Assembly: GCA_002409525.1 (NCBI GenBank)
Contig: DHNM01000060.1
Coordinates: forward strand, 18,366 to 61,342
Length of the DNA stretch: 42,977 bases
Direction of reading: 5' to 3'
Source of the DNA: Eubacterium sp. UBA5416
Lineage (GTDB): Bacteria > Bacillota > Clostridia > Lachnospirales > Lachnospiraceae
Positions 8,143 to 16,110 of this stretch are shown here, piece after piece. Numbering within the stretch: the first letter of the stretch is position 1; every line of letters starts with the position of its first letter. Below the pieces are notes generated by a model. It was not told where the DNA came from. It made no database searches and saw only the letters and a program-made list of their open reading frames with translations. The position numbers were made by a program, and so were the translations under genes.

Positions 8143-9609
8143 TTAACTGATCACAAGATCAATGTTGTTCTTATCACATTGTTCCTGATATTCTTTTGGA
8201 AGGACATGATCCGTGATAATTGACTGGATCTGATCCAGTCTTGCATAAGTCATCAGGGATACCTTTCCGAACTTTGTGTGATCGGCCAGAAGATAATTTT
8301 CCTGACTGTTCTCTATAACTGCTTTTTTGATGAGATACTCCTCAACAGCGGCTATTGTGAGTCCGTTCTTTACGGAAATGCCTGAGCAGGAAAGAAAAGC
8401 CTTTCCGATGTTGTATCTTCTGAAATATTCCAGACAGTCTGTCCCGACAAGAGAGAGTGTATCTGTCTTCAGCTTGCCCGGAAGAGAGATAACGTTTATG
8501 CGTGGATATTCAGTTGCCTTTGCGGTTACACGCAGACTGTTGGTGATAATCGTGCAATTCTTATCAGAGATATAATCGACGATATTGCGGCAGGTCGTAC
8601 CGGAATCTATGTAGATGATATCGCCGTCCTCCACCAGCTCAGCAGCCTGACGACATAAAAGATCTTTTTCACGGACCAGTGTGTCAGGCTTTTCACGATA
8701 GGAAAGTGTGTCTTTCATTTCACTGCTTATACCGTTTCGATCTTTCACAGCCGGCTTTTCCATAATATCATCATAGTTCACCGCAGGTATGTCCAGATCC
8801 TTAGGTGAAGTCACAGATTTTTCCTTATTCATATTCGTATCTTCCCGCATATCGTCCTCACTCTTATTAACATAGAAGTTTTTATCGATTTCCTTTTCCA
8901 ATGCTTCCTGGATTGTATTGGTCAGATTCAGATTCTCATCATCTGAAGCCTGAGCGGATTCAGACGCGGGAGAATTATCTCGCTCTTCCTCCGGCTTAGA
9001 TAAATCGGAAGTATCGGGATTTGTGTCTCCGGAAGGCTCACTGTTGGTAAGTTCCAATAAACTCTGCTCCCTGATTTCTTTTTCTCGGGCCTTTCGCTGA
9101 CGTCTCGTAAGTACCGGTTCGTTTTCATCTTCCTCATCTTCCTCGTCATCACTTCTTAGGATGCCTGACAGGATATATAGAACTACCAGAGCGGCGAATA
9201 ATAAGCATAAGATAATTCTTCCCTCAAAGGAATGTGTCGCTATGGAAATATAGCCGATCAGAGGAACTGTAACGAATACTTTCTCTCCTGTTTCTTTTGC
9301 TGTGACCTTCTTCTCTTTCCCATTTTCTGTTTTTAAGACATACTGATTTGTATTCTTGTCCTTTCCTGTAAGTTCGGACACATAAACAGAGGTGTTTGAA
9401 TAATTGAGCAGCTGATCCCCCACGTTCAACCGGTCTGAATTTACAGGATGACTATAGACAACGGTACCATTCCCCAAATTGGTATCTGTTATTTTATCGT
9501 CAACAATTACGGTTGTAACTCCAGCAGATGGTGGAATTATTAAAGCTAGTGCGGCCAGTAAGAAACAAATGATAAGTAAATTAATAATAAGTCGTAAATG
9601 TTTAGTCAT
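8143..9609 (-). CDS. membrane protein: inactive SipW-like N-terminal region fused to a DeoR-type effector domain, no DNA-binding domain
   Basis: A 488-residue protein with an unusual build. Residues 6-26 form a transmembrane helix. Residues 30-115 form an exported beta-rich domain resembling the late part of S26B (SipW-type) signal peptidases (GDQLLNY; VPLIGYISI), but the SGSMxP catalytic box is not recognisable. Residues 130-152 form a second helix. A highly acidic, Pro/Ser-rich cytoplasmic linker follows (about 153-298). Residues 299-488 match the DeoR-family C-terminal sugar-phosphate domain, with DSGTT (335-339) and ADHTKFG (442-448) intact. The usual DeoR N-terminal helix-turn-helix is absent; I translated the other two leftward frames across about 8,700-8,940 (linker and start of the effector domain) and found no remnant. 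The start is ATG 9609 with AAAGGAG upstream; TTG 9636 would place that site inside the gene. Function is unknown; a membrane-tethered metabolite sensor is a guess. Confidence 0.85.
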   Translation of the reverse strand: MTKHLRLIINLLIICFLLAALALIIPPSAGVTTVIVDDKITDTNLGNGTVVYSHPVNSDRLNVGDQLLNYSNTSVYVSELTGKDKNTNQYVLKTENGKEKKVTAKETGEKVFVTVPLIGYISIATHSFEGRIILCLLFAALVVLYILSGILRSDDEEDEEDENEPVLTRRQRKAREKEIREQSLLELTNSEPSGDTNPDTSDLSKPEEERDNSPASESAQASDDENLNLTNTIQEALEKEIDKNFYVNKSEDDMREDTNMNKEKSVTSPKDLDIPAVNYDDIMEKPAVKDRNGISSEMKDTLSYREKPDTLVREKDLLCRQAAELVEDGDIIYIDSGTTCRNIVDYISDKNCTIITNSLRVTAKATEYPRINVISLPGKLKTDTLSLVGTDCLEYFRRYNIGKAFLSCSGISVKNGLTIAAVEEYLIKKAVIENSQENYLLADHTKFGKVSLMTYARLDQIQSIITDHVLPKEYQEQCDKNNIDLVIS

Positions 9610-9644
9610 CTTACCTTTCTCCTTTGTTATTGTCAATGCCTTTT

Positions 9645-9673
9645 ATTATAACGTGAGTTGGAAAAATATGCAA
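9645..9673 (-). promoter_or_regulatory. sigma-A-type promoter for the leftward fusion gene
   Basis: On the minus strand, TTGCAT (complement of 9668-9673) and a perfect TATAAT (complement of 9645-9650) are 17 bp apart, about 35 bp ahead of the ATG at 9609. The gene appears to have its own standard promoter. Confidence 0.8.
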
Positions 9674-9848
9674 GATTTTTCTAAAAAGTAGTGTAATTAA
9701 ATGAGAGAGATATTTAATAGTTATGGAAATATTTTATAACTCCTGAAAGCAGGATTTTAACCATGTTCAATTCGTACTACCGGGGGTATTATAAAAGGAA
9801 ACAAATCATGCCGGTCGACTATGCGTATCTAATTAAATATGGTATCAT
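9674..9848. other. intergenic stretch upstream of the repeat, no gene seen
   Basis: AT-rich sequence between the leftward promoter and the repeat element. A TATTAT at 9787-9792 could be a rightward -10 for uvrB, but its -35 (TGTTCA, 9764-9769) is weak. No conserved small reading frame is visible. Confidence 0.4.
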
Positions 9849-10004
9849 GAGATACCAGGGGCAAAAAGTTATGCGTTTCATGCTAGCATGAAAAAGCATA
9901 ACCTTGGGCCCCGCACAAACATAAGAACGGAGCCCGAACAGGGCGGAGTTCGAATGTTTGCAGGATTACGTAAGCACGAAGTGCGGAGTAATCCGTAGTA
10001 TCTC
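9849..10004 (+). repeat. structured repeat, full copy A: closing stem around three hairpins
   Basis: GAGATAC (9849-9855) pairs with GTATCTC (9998-10004). Enclosed are three hairpins. Hairpin 1 has GGGGC 9858-9862 with GCCCC 9908-9912, GTTATGC 9868-9874 with GCATAAC 9896-9902, and the palindrome TTTCATGC/GCATGAAA at its tip. Hairpin 2 has CAAACAT 9916-9922 with ATGTTTG 9954-9960, GAAC with GTTC, and GCCC with GGGC. Hairpin 3 has GGATTAC 9963-9969 with GTAATCC 9988-9994, and GCAC with GTGC. A closely related copy lies at 29717-29871, with compensatory changes in several stems. It is non-coding and could be a mobile, REP/MITE-like element or a structured RNA; the orientation given is that of copy B. 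It lies upstream of uvrB. Confidence 0.85.
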
Positions 10005-10231
10005 AAAGGTGAGAGAAGCCACAGGGAAATCAGTGCTCTTTTTCATGTCATGAAAAAGGCATAATAAATATCTGCAGTACCATATCAGAGAAGTGCGGAG
10101 TAATCCGTGGTATCTCAAAGGTGAGAGAAGCCACAGGGAAATCAGTGCTCTTTTTCATGCCATGAAAAAGGCATAATAAATATCTGCAGTACCATATCAG
10201 AGAAGTGTGTACCAATCCGTGGTATCTCAAA
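9981..10231 (+). repeat. 112-bp tandem repeat, 2.2 units, overlapping the end of copy A
   Basis: The unit starting GTGCGGAGTAATCCGT at 9981 recurs at 10093 (period 112, only two substitutions seen) and partially, with divergence, at 10205-10231. Each full unit carries the 3' arm of hairpin 3, the closing-stem sequence, a conserved CACAGGGAAAT tail, and an inverted repeat CTTTTTCATG/CATGAAAAAG (10038-10058 and 10150-10170). The duplication reaches to within 30 bp of the uvrB start. A single tail of the same type follows copy B at 29872-29935. Confidence 0.9.
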
Positions 10232-10259
10232 ATAAACATGATCAGGAGGCATAAAGCAT

Positions 10260-12242
10260 ATGGATCATTTCGAATTGCATTCTGAGTATCAGCCTACCGG
10301 CGATCAGCCCGAAGCGATTGCTGAACTCGTTAAAGGATTTAAAGAAGGAAACCAGGCAGAGACATTACTCGGTGTTACCGGATCAGGTAAAACTTTTACG
10401 ATGGCCAATGTGATACAGCAGTTAAACAGGCCCACACTGGTCATCGCTCACAATAAAACTCTCGCAGCCCAGCTCTATGGAGAATTTAAAGAATTTTTCC
10501 CCAATAATGCGGTGGAATATTTTGTGTCTTATTATGATTATTATCAGCCGGAAGCATATGTACCTTCTTCTGATACGTATATCGCCAAGGATTCAGCGAT
10601 CAATGACGAGATCGATAAACTCCGGTTATCGGCAACATCTTCTTTAAGTGAGAGGAAAGACGTCATCATCATTTCCAGTGTATCCTGTATCTATGGAATA
10701 GGAAGTCCTTCAGATTACATGAACATGACGATATCCCTGAGACCCGGTATGGAAAAAGACCGGGACGAGGTGATTAAAGAACTGATCGACATCCAATATG
10801 ACAGAAACGACATGGATTTTCACAGAGGTACATTCCGTGTGAGAGGGGACGTTCTTGAGATATTTCCGGCTGAGGAGAGCGAACTTGCGGTTCGCGTCGA
10901 ATTTTTTGGCGATGAGATTGACCGTATCACTCAGATTGATACACTTACCGGGGAAATAAAAGCAGAGCTGAAACATATTGCAGTATTTCCGGCATCCCAT
11001 TACGTAGTACCCCTTGATAAAATCAGGGAAGCGACAGTCGGGATTGAGGAAGAGCTTGAAGAGAGAATAAAATATTTTAAGAGTGAGGACAAGCTTCTAG
11101 AGGCACAGAGGATTGAGGAGAGAACCAATTTTGATATCGAAATGCTAAGAGAGACCGGGATCTGTGCGGGGATTGAGAATTATTCCCGTCATTTAACAGG
11201 ACTCGAACCCGGACAGCCGCCATTTACGCTGATTGATTATTTCCCGGATGACTTTCTGATTATGATTGATGAGTCACATAAGACGATTCCGCAGATCCGC
11301 GGAATGTATGCGGGAGATCAGTCGCGTAAGGGCACTTTGGTAGATTACGGATTCCGTCTTCCCTCCGCAAAGGATAACCGTCCTTTAAACTTTGAAGAGT
11401 TTGAGAGCAAGATTGATCAGATCATGTTCGTCTCTGCAACGCCGGGAGATTATGAAAAAGAACACGAACTTCTCCGTGCAGATCAGATTATAAGGCCTAC
11501 CGGTCTTCTGGATCCGAAAGTTGAAGTAAGACCTGTGGAAGGGCAGATCGACGATTTGATCAGCGAAGTCAATAAAGAGGTAAAAAAACATAACAAAGTA
11601 CTGATCACGACGCTTACGAAGCGGATGGCCGAGGACCTGACTGATTACATGAAGGAAAATGGTGTTCGTGTACGTTATCTGCACTCAGACATCGACACTC
11701 TGGAACGGACGAAGATTATCCGTGATATGCGGCTTAATGTCTTCGATGTTCTGGTGGGAATTAATCTGCTGAGAGAGGGACTCGATATTCCCGAGATCAC
11801 TCTTGTCGCAATATTAGATGCAGACAAAGAAGGATTTCTGCGTTCTGAGACTTCTCTGATTCAGACGATAGGAAGAGCGGCACGCAACTCGGACGGACAT
11901 GTGATTATGTATGCGGATATGATGACGGATTCTATGCATCAGGCGATTGATGAAACAAAAAGACGACGCACGCTTCAGCAGAAATATAATGAAGAGAATG
12001 GAATTACACCTAAGACGATTGAAAAAGGCGTACGGGATCTGATCAGCATTTCACAGGATGTGGCAAAAACCAAAGACCAGATGGAAAAGGATCCGGAGTC
12101 TATGAGCAGGGATGAACTTGAAAAATTAATTAAGAAAGTAAAAAAAGAGATGAAGGCGGCGGCAGCGGAACTCAACTTCGAGGCAGCTGCACAGCTGCGG
12201 GATCAGATGATTGATTTGAAGAAAGCCCTGGATGATTTTTGA
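10260..12242 (+). CDS. uvrB: excinuclease ABC subunit B (UvrB)
   Basis: A 660-residue, full-length UvrB, the helicase-fold damage-verification subunit of nucleotide excision repair that works with UvrA and UvrC. Visible are the Walker A motif GVTGSGKT (near residue 39), the beta-hairpin YYDYYQPEAYVP (about 91-102), the DESH box (IMIDESHKT), the motif QTIGRAARN, and the C-terminal UVR domain (about 620-658) that recruits UvrC. AGGAGG lies about 10 nt before the ATG. It stands alone here: uvrA is not adjacent. The leader runs through the structured and tandem repeats. I looked for a LexA operator in this leader and saw no convincing one. Confidence 0.97.
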   Translation: MDHFELHSEYQPTGDQPEAIAELVKGFKEGNQAETLLGVTGSGKTFTMANVIQQLNRPTLVIAHNKTLAAQLYGEFKEFFPNNAVEYFVSYYDYYQPEAYVPSSDTYIAKDSAINDEIDKLRLSATSSLSERKDVIIISSVSCIYGIGSPSDYMNMTISLRPGMEKDRDEVIKELIDIQYDRNDMDFHRGTFRVRGDVLEIFPAEESELAVRVEFFGDEIDRITQIDTLTGEIKAELKHIAVFPASHYVVPLDKIREATVGIEEELEERIKYFKSEDKLLEAQRIEERTNFDIEMLRETGICAGIENYSRHLTGLEPGQPPFTLIDYFPDDFLIMIDESHKTIPQIRGMYAGDQSRKGTLVDYGFRLPSAKDNRPLNFEEFESKIDQIMFVSATPGDYEKEHELLRADQIIRPTGLLDPKVEVRPVEGQIDDLISEVNKEVKKHNKVLITTLTKRMAEDLTDYMKENGVRVRYLHSDIDTLERTKIIRDMRLNVFDVLVGINLLREGLDIPEITLVAILDADKEGFLRSETSLIQTIGRAARNSDGHVIMYADMMTDSMHQAIDETKRRRTLQQKYNEENGITPKTIEKGVRDLISISQDVAKTKDQMEKDPESMSRDELEKLIKKVKKEMKAAAAELNFEAAAQLRDQMIDLKKALDDF

Positions 12243-12270
12243 TGTTTTTTAATAAAAAACCATAAAAGTG

Positions 12271-12299
12271 TTGACAAAATCAAAAGTCAGTACTATAGT
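12271..12299 (+). promoter_or_regulatory. sigma-A promoter of the hrcA-dnaK operon
   Basis: A perfect TTGACA at 12271-12276 and TATAGT at 12294-12299 with 17-bp spacing. The CIRCE operator begins 13 bp downstream, so HrcA binding would cover the start of transcription. Confidence 0.88.
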
Positions 12300-12312
12300 A
12301 AGAGCATAGATG

Positions 12313-12339
12313 TTAGCACTCCACCACAACGAGTGCTAA
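12313..12339 (+). promoter_or_regulatory. CIRCE operator (HrcA binding site)
   Basis: A perfect TTAGCACTC at 12313-12321, nine-base spacer, and GAGTGCTAA at 12331-12339. This is the consensus heat-shock repressor site of Firmicutes, placed in the leader of the operon that encodes HrcA itself. Confidence 0.98.
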
Positions 12340-12378
12340 CAAGTCTAAACAATCTGAATGAGAAAGGAGCTCAGAACA

Positions 12379-13428
12379 TTGGAATTGGATGAAAGGAAAC
12401 TTAAGATTTTAAAAGCGATTATCCAGACTTATCTGGAAACCGGAGAACCCGTTGGATCCAGAACCATTTCCAAATATACGGACCTGAATCTGAGCTCCGC
12501 TACTATCAGGAATGAGATGTCGGATCTGGAGGAGATGGGATTCATTATGCAGCCCCATACTTCCGCCGGCCGTATTCCATCAGATAAAGGTTATCGGCTT
12601 TATGTAAATCAACTGATGAAGGAGAAGGATCAGGAAGTGGAAGACATCCAGCGGCTGGCGATCCGCAAGACCGACAGACTGGAGAAAGTCCTTCAGCAGG
12701 TGGTGAAAGCTCTGGCAATGAATACAAACTATGCCACGATGATCACCGGTCCCCAGATTCATCAGACCAAATTAAAATTCATACAGTTGTCGAAAGTCAA
12801 TGAGGAACAGCTTTTGGCTGTGATCGTTGCCGAGGGAAATATGGTAAAGAACCGTATGATTTCGCTGGAAGAACCAATCAATGACGAACAGATTCTGAAA
12901 TTAAATCTGATGCTGAATACGCAGTTGAATGGTTTGACTATGGATGAAATCAATCTGGGTATGATAACCAAATTAAAAGAGGAAGCCGGTATTCATGGCA
13001 GTGTGATTAATAAAGTGCTGGATGCGGTTGCTGCTGCAATTGCTGTAGATACTGACGATGTCCCCGTGTACACCAGTGGAGCTACAAACTTTCTGAAGTA
13101 TCCGGAACTTGTTACGGACAGTGAGAAAGCCAGTGAGCTGTTGGGCGCTTTTGAGGAGAAAGATGCATTGGTGGATATGCTCAAAGATGCCGAAAATGAT
13201 GAAGGCGGCGAGAACAGCACAGGCATTCAGATTTATATAGGAAATGAGTCCCCGGTTCAGACAATGAAAGACTGTTCTGTTGTCACTACTACCTATGAAT
13301 TAGGTGATGGGATGACGGGTACAATAGGGATTGTGGGTCCGAAACGCATGGATTATGAAAATGTGGTGGATAACCTGAAGACTCTGAAGAGTCAGCTGGA
13401 TGGGATATTCAAAAAACCGGATACTTAA
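12379..13428 (+). CDS. hrcA: heat-inducible transcription repressor HrcA
   Basis: A 349-residue repressor that binds CIRCE and is kept active by GroEL. The N-terminal winged helix (about residues 1-70 with PVGSRTIS, SATIRNEMSDLEE and SAGRIPSDKGYR) is followed by a GAF-like dimerisation domain. TTG 12379 is preferred because AAAGGAG (12363-12369) sits 9 nt before it and the family homology starts right there. An upstream in-frame ATG at 12358 has no ribosome site and would place this motif inside the gene. First gene of the operon; 17 bp separate it from grpE. It probably also represses groESL through the second CIRCE at 36186. Confidence 0.95.
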   Translation: MELDERKLKILKAIIQTYLETGEPVGSRTISKYTDLNLSSATIRNEMSDLEEMGFIMQPHTSAGRIPSDKGYRLYVNQLMKEKDQEVEDIQRLAIRKTDRLEKVLQQVVKALAMNTNYATMITGPQIHQTKLKFIQLSKVNEEQLLAVIVAEGNMVKNRMISLEEPINDEQILKLNLMLNTQLNGLTMDEINLGMITKLKEEAGIHGSVINKVLDAVAAAIAVDTDDVPVYTSGATNFLKYPELVTDSEKASELLGAFEEKDALVDMLKDAENDEGGENSTGIQIYIGNESPVQTMKDCSVVTTTYELGDGMTGTIGIVGPKRMDYENVVDNLKTLKSQLDGIFKKPDT

Positions 13429-13445
13429 AAGGCGGTGGATAACAA

Positions 13446-14117
13446 GTGTCAGAAGAAAAAAAGAAAGTAGACGAGGAAATGGCGAATACCGAAAAAGAGT
13501 TAAAGGAAGACATCCCCAGGGAAGCTGATCAGACACAGACCGAATCGGATGTCAGGGAGAAACCCGGGAAGGATGATAAGTCATCTGGTCAGAAGGCTGA
13601 AGATAACAAAACACATGATCAGAAAAAAGAAGATTCCGGGGATGAATCCAAAGAAAAAGAAAAAAAGTTTTTCAAGAGAAAAAAAGATAAAAAAGATGAA
13701 AAGATTGAAGAAATGACAGATCAGCTAAAGAGACAGATGGCTGAATTCGATAATTTCAGAAAGCGCACGGAAAAGGAAAAATCCGGAATGTATGCCATGG
13801 GCGCGAAAGATGTTGTGGAGAAGATTCTTCCAATCGTCGATAATTTTGAAAGAGGACTTGCGACGGCATCTGATATGTCTGACCCGTTTACCGACGGGAT
13901 GAATAAAGTTTATAAACAGCTAACTCAGGCTCTGGAAGATATGGGGGTGACTGCAATTGAGGCAGTCGGAAAAGAATTTGATCCCGGCCTGCATAACGCG
14001 GTGATGCATGTGGAAGATGAAGATGCAGACGATAACGTTGTTGTAGAAGAATTCCAGAAAGGGTATTTATATAAAGACTCTGTAGTCCGCCATAGTATGG
14101 TAAAAGTGGCAAATTAA
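13446..14117 (+). CDS. grpE: nucleotide exchange factor GrpE
   Basis: A 223-residue GrpE, the ADP/ATP exchange factor for DnaK. The first 85 or so residues are a long, highly charged Lys/Asp/Glu-rich region likely to be disordered. The conserved coiled-coil and beta domain follow (LKRQMAEFDNFRKRTEKEK near residue 95; VGKEFDPGLHNAV near residue 175; YLYKDSVVRHSMVKV at the end). The extended acidic/basic N-terminus is longer than in the minimal family member but common in clostridia. The start is GTG 13446 with a GGCGGTGG region upstream. The gene sits between hrcA and dnaK, 28 bp before dnaK. Confidence 0.94.
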   Translation: MSEEKKKVDEEMANTEKELKEDIPREADQTQTESDVREKPGKDDKSSGQKAEDNKTHDQKKEDSGDESKEKEKKFFKRKKDKKDEKIEEMTDQLKRQMAEFDNFRKRTEKEKSGMYAMGAKDVVEKILPIVDNFERGLATASDMSDPFTDGMNKVYKQLTQALEDMGVTAIEAVGKEFDPGLHNAVMHVEDEDADDNVVVEEFQKGYLYKDSVVRHSMVKVAN

Positions 14118-14145
14118 TATTGAGTAAACAGGAGGAATAAAAATT

Positions 14146-16032
14146 ATGAGTAAGATAATTGGTATTGACTTAGGTACAACGAACAGCTGCGTTGCCGTAA
14201 TGGAAGGTGGCAAGCCAACTGTTATTACGAATACAGAAGGCGCCAGAACTACACCATCTGTTGTAGCATTTACAAAAACAGGCGAGAGACTTGTCGGTGA
14301 GCCCGCAAAACGTCAGGCTGTTACAAATGCAGACAAAACAATCTCTTCTATCAAGAGATATATGGGAACTGATCACCGCGAAACCATCGATGGAAAGAAC
14401 TATTCACCACAGGAAATTTCGGCGATGATTCTTCAAAAGATGAAAAGCGATGCAGAGAATTATCTCGGTGAGAAAGTAACGGATGCAGTTATCACGGTTC
14501 CGGCATATTTTAATGATGCACAGCGTCAGGCGACAAAAGATGCCGGAAAGATTGCAGGACTTGATGTAAAGCGTATTATCAATGAGCCTACAGCAGCAGC
14601 TCTTGCATACGGACTGGATAATGAAAATGAACAGAAAATCATGGTTTATGATTTAGGTGGTGGTACATTTGATGTCTCCATCATTGAAATCGGCGATGGC
14701 GTGATCGAAGTATTATCTACAGCAGGTAACAATAAACTTGGCGGTGATGATTTTGATCAGAAGGTCGCAGATTATATGATCGCTGAATTCAAGAAAAATG
14801 AAGGCGTTGATCTTTCCGGTGATAAGATGGCTATGCAGCGTATCAGAGAAGCTGCGGAAAAAGCTAAAAAAGAACTTTCCAGTGCTACAACGACAAACAT
14901 TAACCTGCCGTTTATTACTGCAACTGCAGACGGACCAAAACATTTTGATATGAATCTGACAAAAGCTAAGTTCGATGAACTCACAAATGATCTGGTTGAG
15001 AAGACAGCGGAACCTGTTAAAAGAGCTCTTTCCGATGCCGGAATCACAGCATCTGAACTTGGAAAGGTATTGCTGGTCGGCGGTTCAACACGTGTCCCCG
15101 CAGTACAGGATAAAGTAAAACAGCTGACAAGTAAGGAGCCGAGCAAGAGCCTGAACCCGGATGAATGTGTTGCTCTTGGCGCTTCCGTACAGGGTGGAAA
15201 ACTTGCCGGAGATGAAGGAGCAGGTGATGTTCTTCTGCTCGATGTAACTCCTCTGTCATTGTCCATTGAGACTATGGGCGGAGTTGCCACTCGACTGATT
15301 GAGCGTAATACAACAATCCCTACAAAGAAGAGTCAGGTCTTCTCAACCGCTGCGGATAATCAGACAGCAGTTGATATCAATGTAGTGCAGGGCGAGCGTC
15401 AGTTCGCCAAAGATAATAAATCTCTCGGCCAGTTTCGTCTGGATGGTATTCCGCCGGCAAGACGTGGAATGCCGCAGATTGAGGTTACCTTTGATATTGA
15501 TGCCAATGGCATTGTAAATGTATCTGCGAAAGATATGGGAACAGGCAAAGAGCAGCATATCACGATCACAGCAGGATCGAATATGTCTGACAATGATATT
15601 GATAAGGCTGTCAAGGAAGCTGCAGAATTCGAGGCACAGGATAAGGCAAGAAAAGAGGCAATTGACACCAGAAATGAAGCGGATTCAACAGTATTCCAGA
15701 TTGAGAAGGCGCTCGAGGAAGTTGGAGATAAGGTCTCTGACAGTGACAAGGCTACCGTACAGACTGATCTGGATGCACTGAAAAAGCTTCTTGCTGATAC
15801 TCCGGCAGAAGAGACAAGTGAATCTCAGATAGCGGATATCAAAGCGGCTCAGGAAAAACTGACACAGAGTGCACAGCCTATTTTCACAAAGATGTATGAG
15901 AATATGCAGCAGAATCAGGGCGATGCGGCTTCCGGCCAGACCGGACCAGATCAGGGTTCATCAAATGAATCCGAAAATAATGGAAATAACGGCGATGACG
16001 ATGTTGTCGATGCTGATTACAAAGAAGTTTAA
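14146..16032 (+). CDS. dnaK: molecular chaperone DnaK (Hsp70)
   Basis: A 628-residue cytoplasmic Hsp70. The N-terminal ATPase domain shows IGIDLGTTNSCVAVMEGGKP at its start and DLGGGTFDVSI near residue 170; the N-terminal lobe is the shorter form typical of Firmicutes. The linker DVLLLDVTPLSL (around residue 365) precedes the substrate-binding domain and the helical lid. The tail is Asn/Gly/Asp-rich and ends in DDDVVDADYKEV, close to the family's conserved EEVD-like bacterial tail. AGGAGG lies upstream. It works with GrpE (upstream) and DnaJ (downstream) and is controlled at the operon level by CIRCE. Confidence 0.98.
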   Translation: MSKIIGIDLGTTNSCVAVMEGGKPTVITNTEGARTTPSVVAFTKTGERLVGEPAKRQAVTNADKTISSIKRYMGTDHRETIDGKNYSPQEISAMILQKMKSDAENYLGEKVTDAVITVPAYFNDAQRQATKDAGKIAGLDVKRIINEPTAAALAYGLDNENEQKIMVYDLGGGTFDVSIIEIGDGVIEVLSTAGNNKLGGDDFDQKVADYMIAEFKKNEGVDLSGDKMAMQRIREAAEKAKKELSSATTTNINLPFITATADGPKHFDMNLTKAKFDELTNDLVEKTAEPVKRALSDAGITASELGKVLLVGGSTRVPAVQDKVKQLTSKEPSKSLNPDECVALGASVQGGKLAGDEGAGDVLLLDVTPLSLSIETMGGVATRLIERNTTIPTKKSQVFSTAADNQTAVDINVVQGERQFAKDNKSLGQFRLDGIPPARRGMPQIEVTFDIDANGIVNVSAKDMGTGKEQHITITAGSNMSDNDIDKAVKEAAEFEAQDKARKEAIDTRNEADSTVFQIEKALEEVGDKVSDSDKATVQTDLDALKKLLADTPAEETSESQIADIKAAQEKLTQSAQPIFTKMYENMQQNQGDAASGQTGPDQGSSNESENNGNNGDDDVVDADYKEV

Positions 16033-16063
16033 GAAGATATATATGATTTATAAACGGCAGAGG

Positions 16064-16082
16064 GCGCAGATTATATCTGCGC
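16064..16082 (+). promoter_or_regulatory. dnaK-dnaJ intergenic hairpin
   Basis: GCGCAGAT, loop TAT, ATCTGCGC: a perfect 8-bp stem in the 78-bp gap between dnaK and dnaJ. There is no T-tract after it, so it is more likely an mRNA-stability or processing element than a strong terminator. Its role is inferred. Confidence 0.6.
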
Positions 16083-16110
16083 TGTACTGCTGTTAGAAGG
16101 TGATAGATAA

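Noticed and set aside
9916..9960. LexA/SOS operator upstream of uvrB (GAAC...GTTC)
   Set aside because: The GAAC and GTTC arms are 19 bp apart and belong to hairpin 2 of the structured repeat, which is also present at sigK; this does not fit a LexA box.
10048..10239. Leftward frame in the 112-bp tandem repeat
   Set aside because: It is an open frame created by the repeat sequence itself; the translation repeats with the DNA period and shows no protein-like conservation.
12358..12378. ATG at 12358 as the hrcA start
   Set aside because: It lacks a ribosome site, and the AAAGGAG serving the TTG at 12379 would lie inside the gene.
14772..15290. Leftward 172-residue frame antisense to dnaK
   Set aside because: Low-complexity Ser/Ala/Arg-rich translation typical of the reverse frame of a well-conserved gene; no ribosome site or homology.
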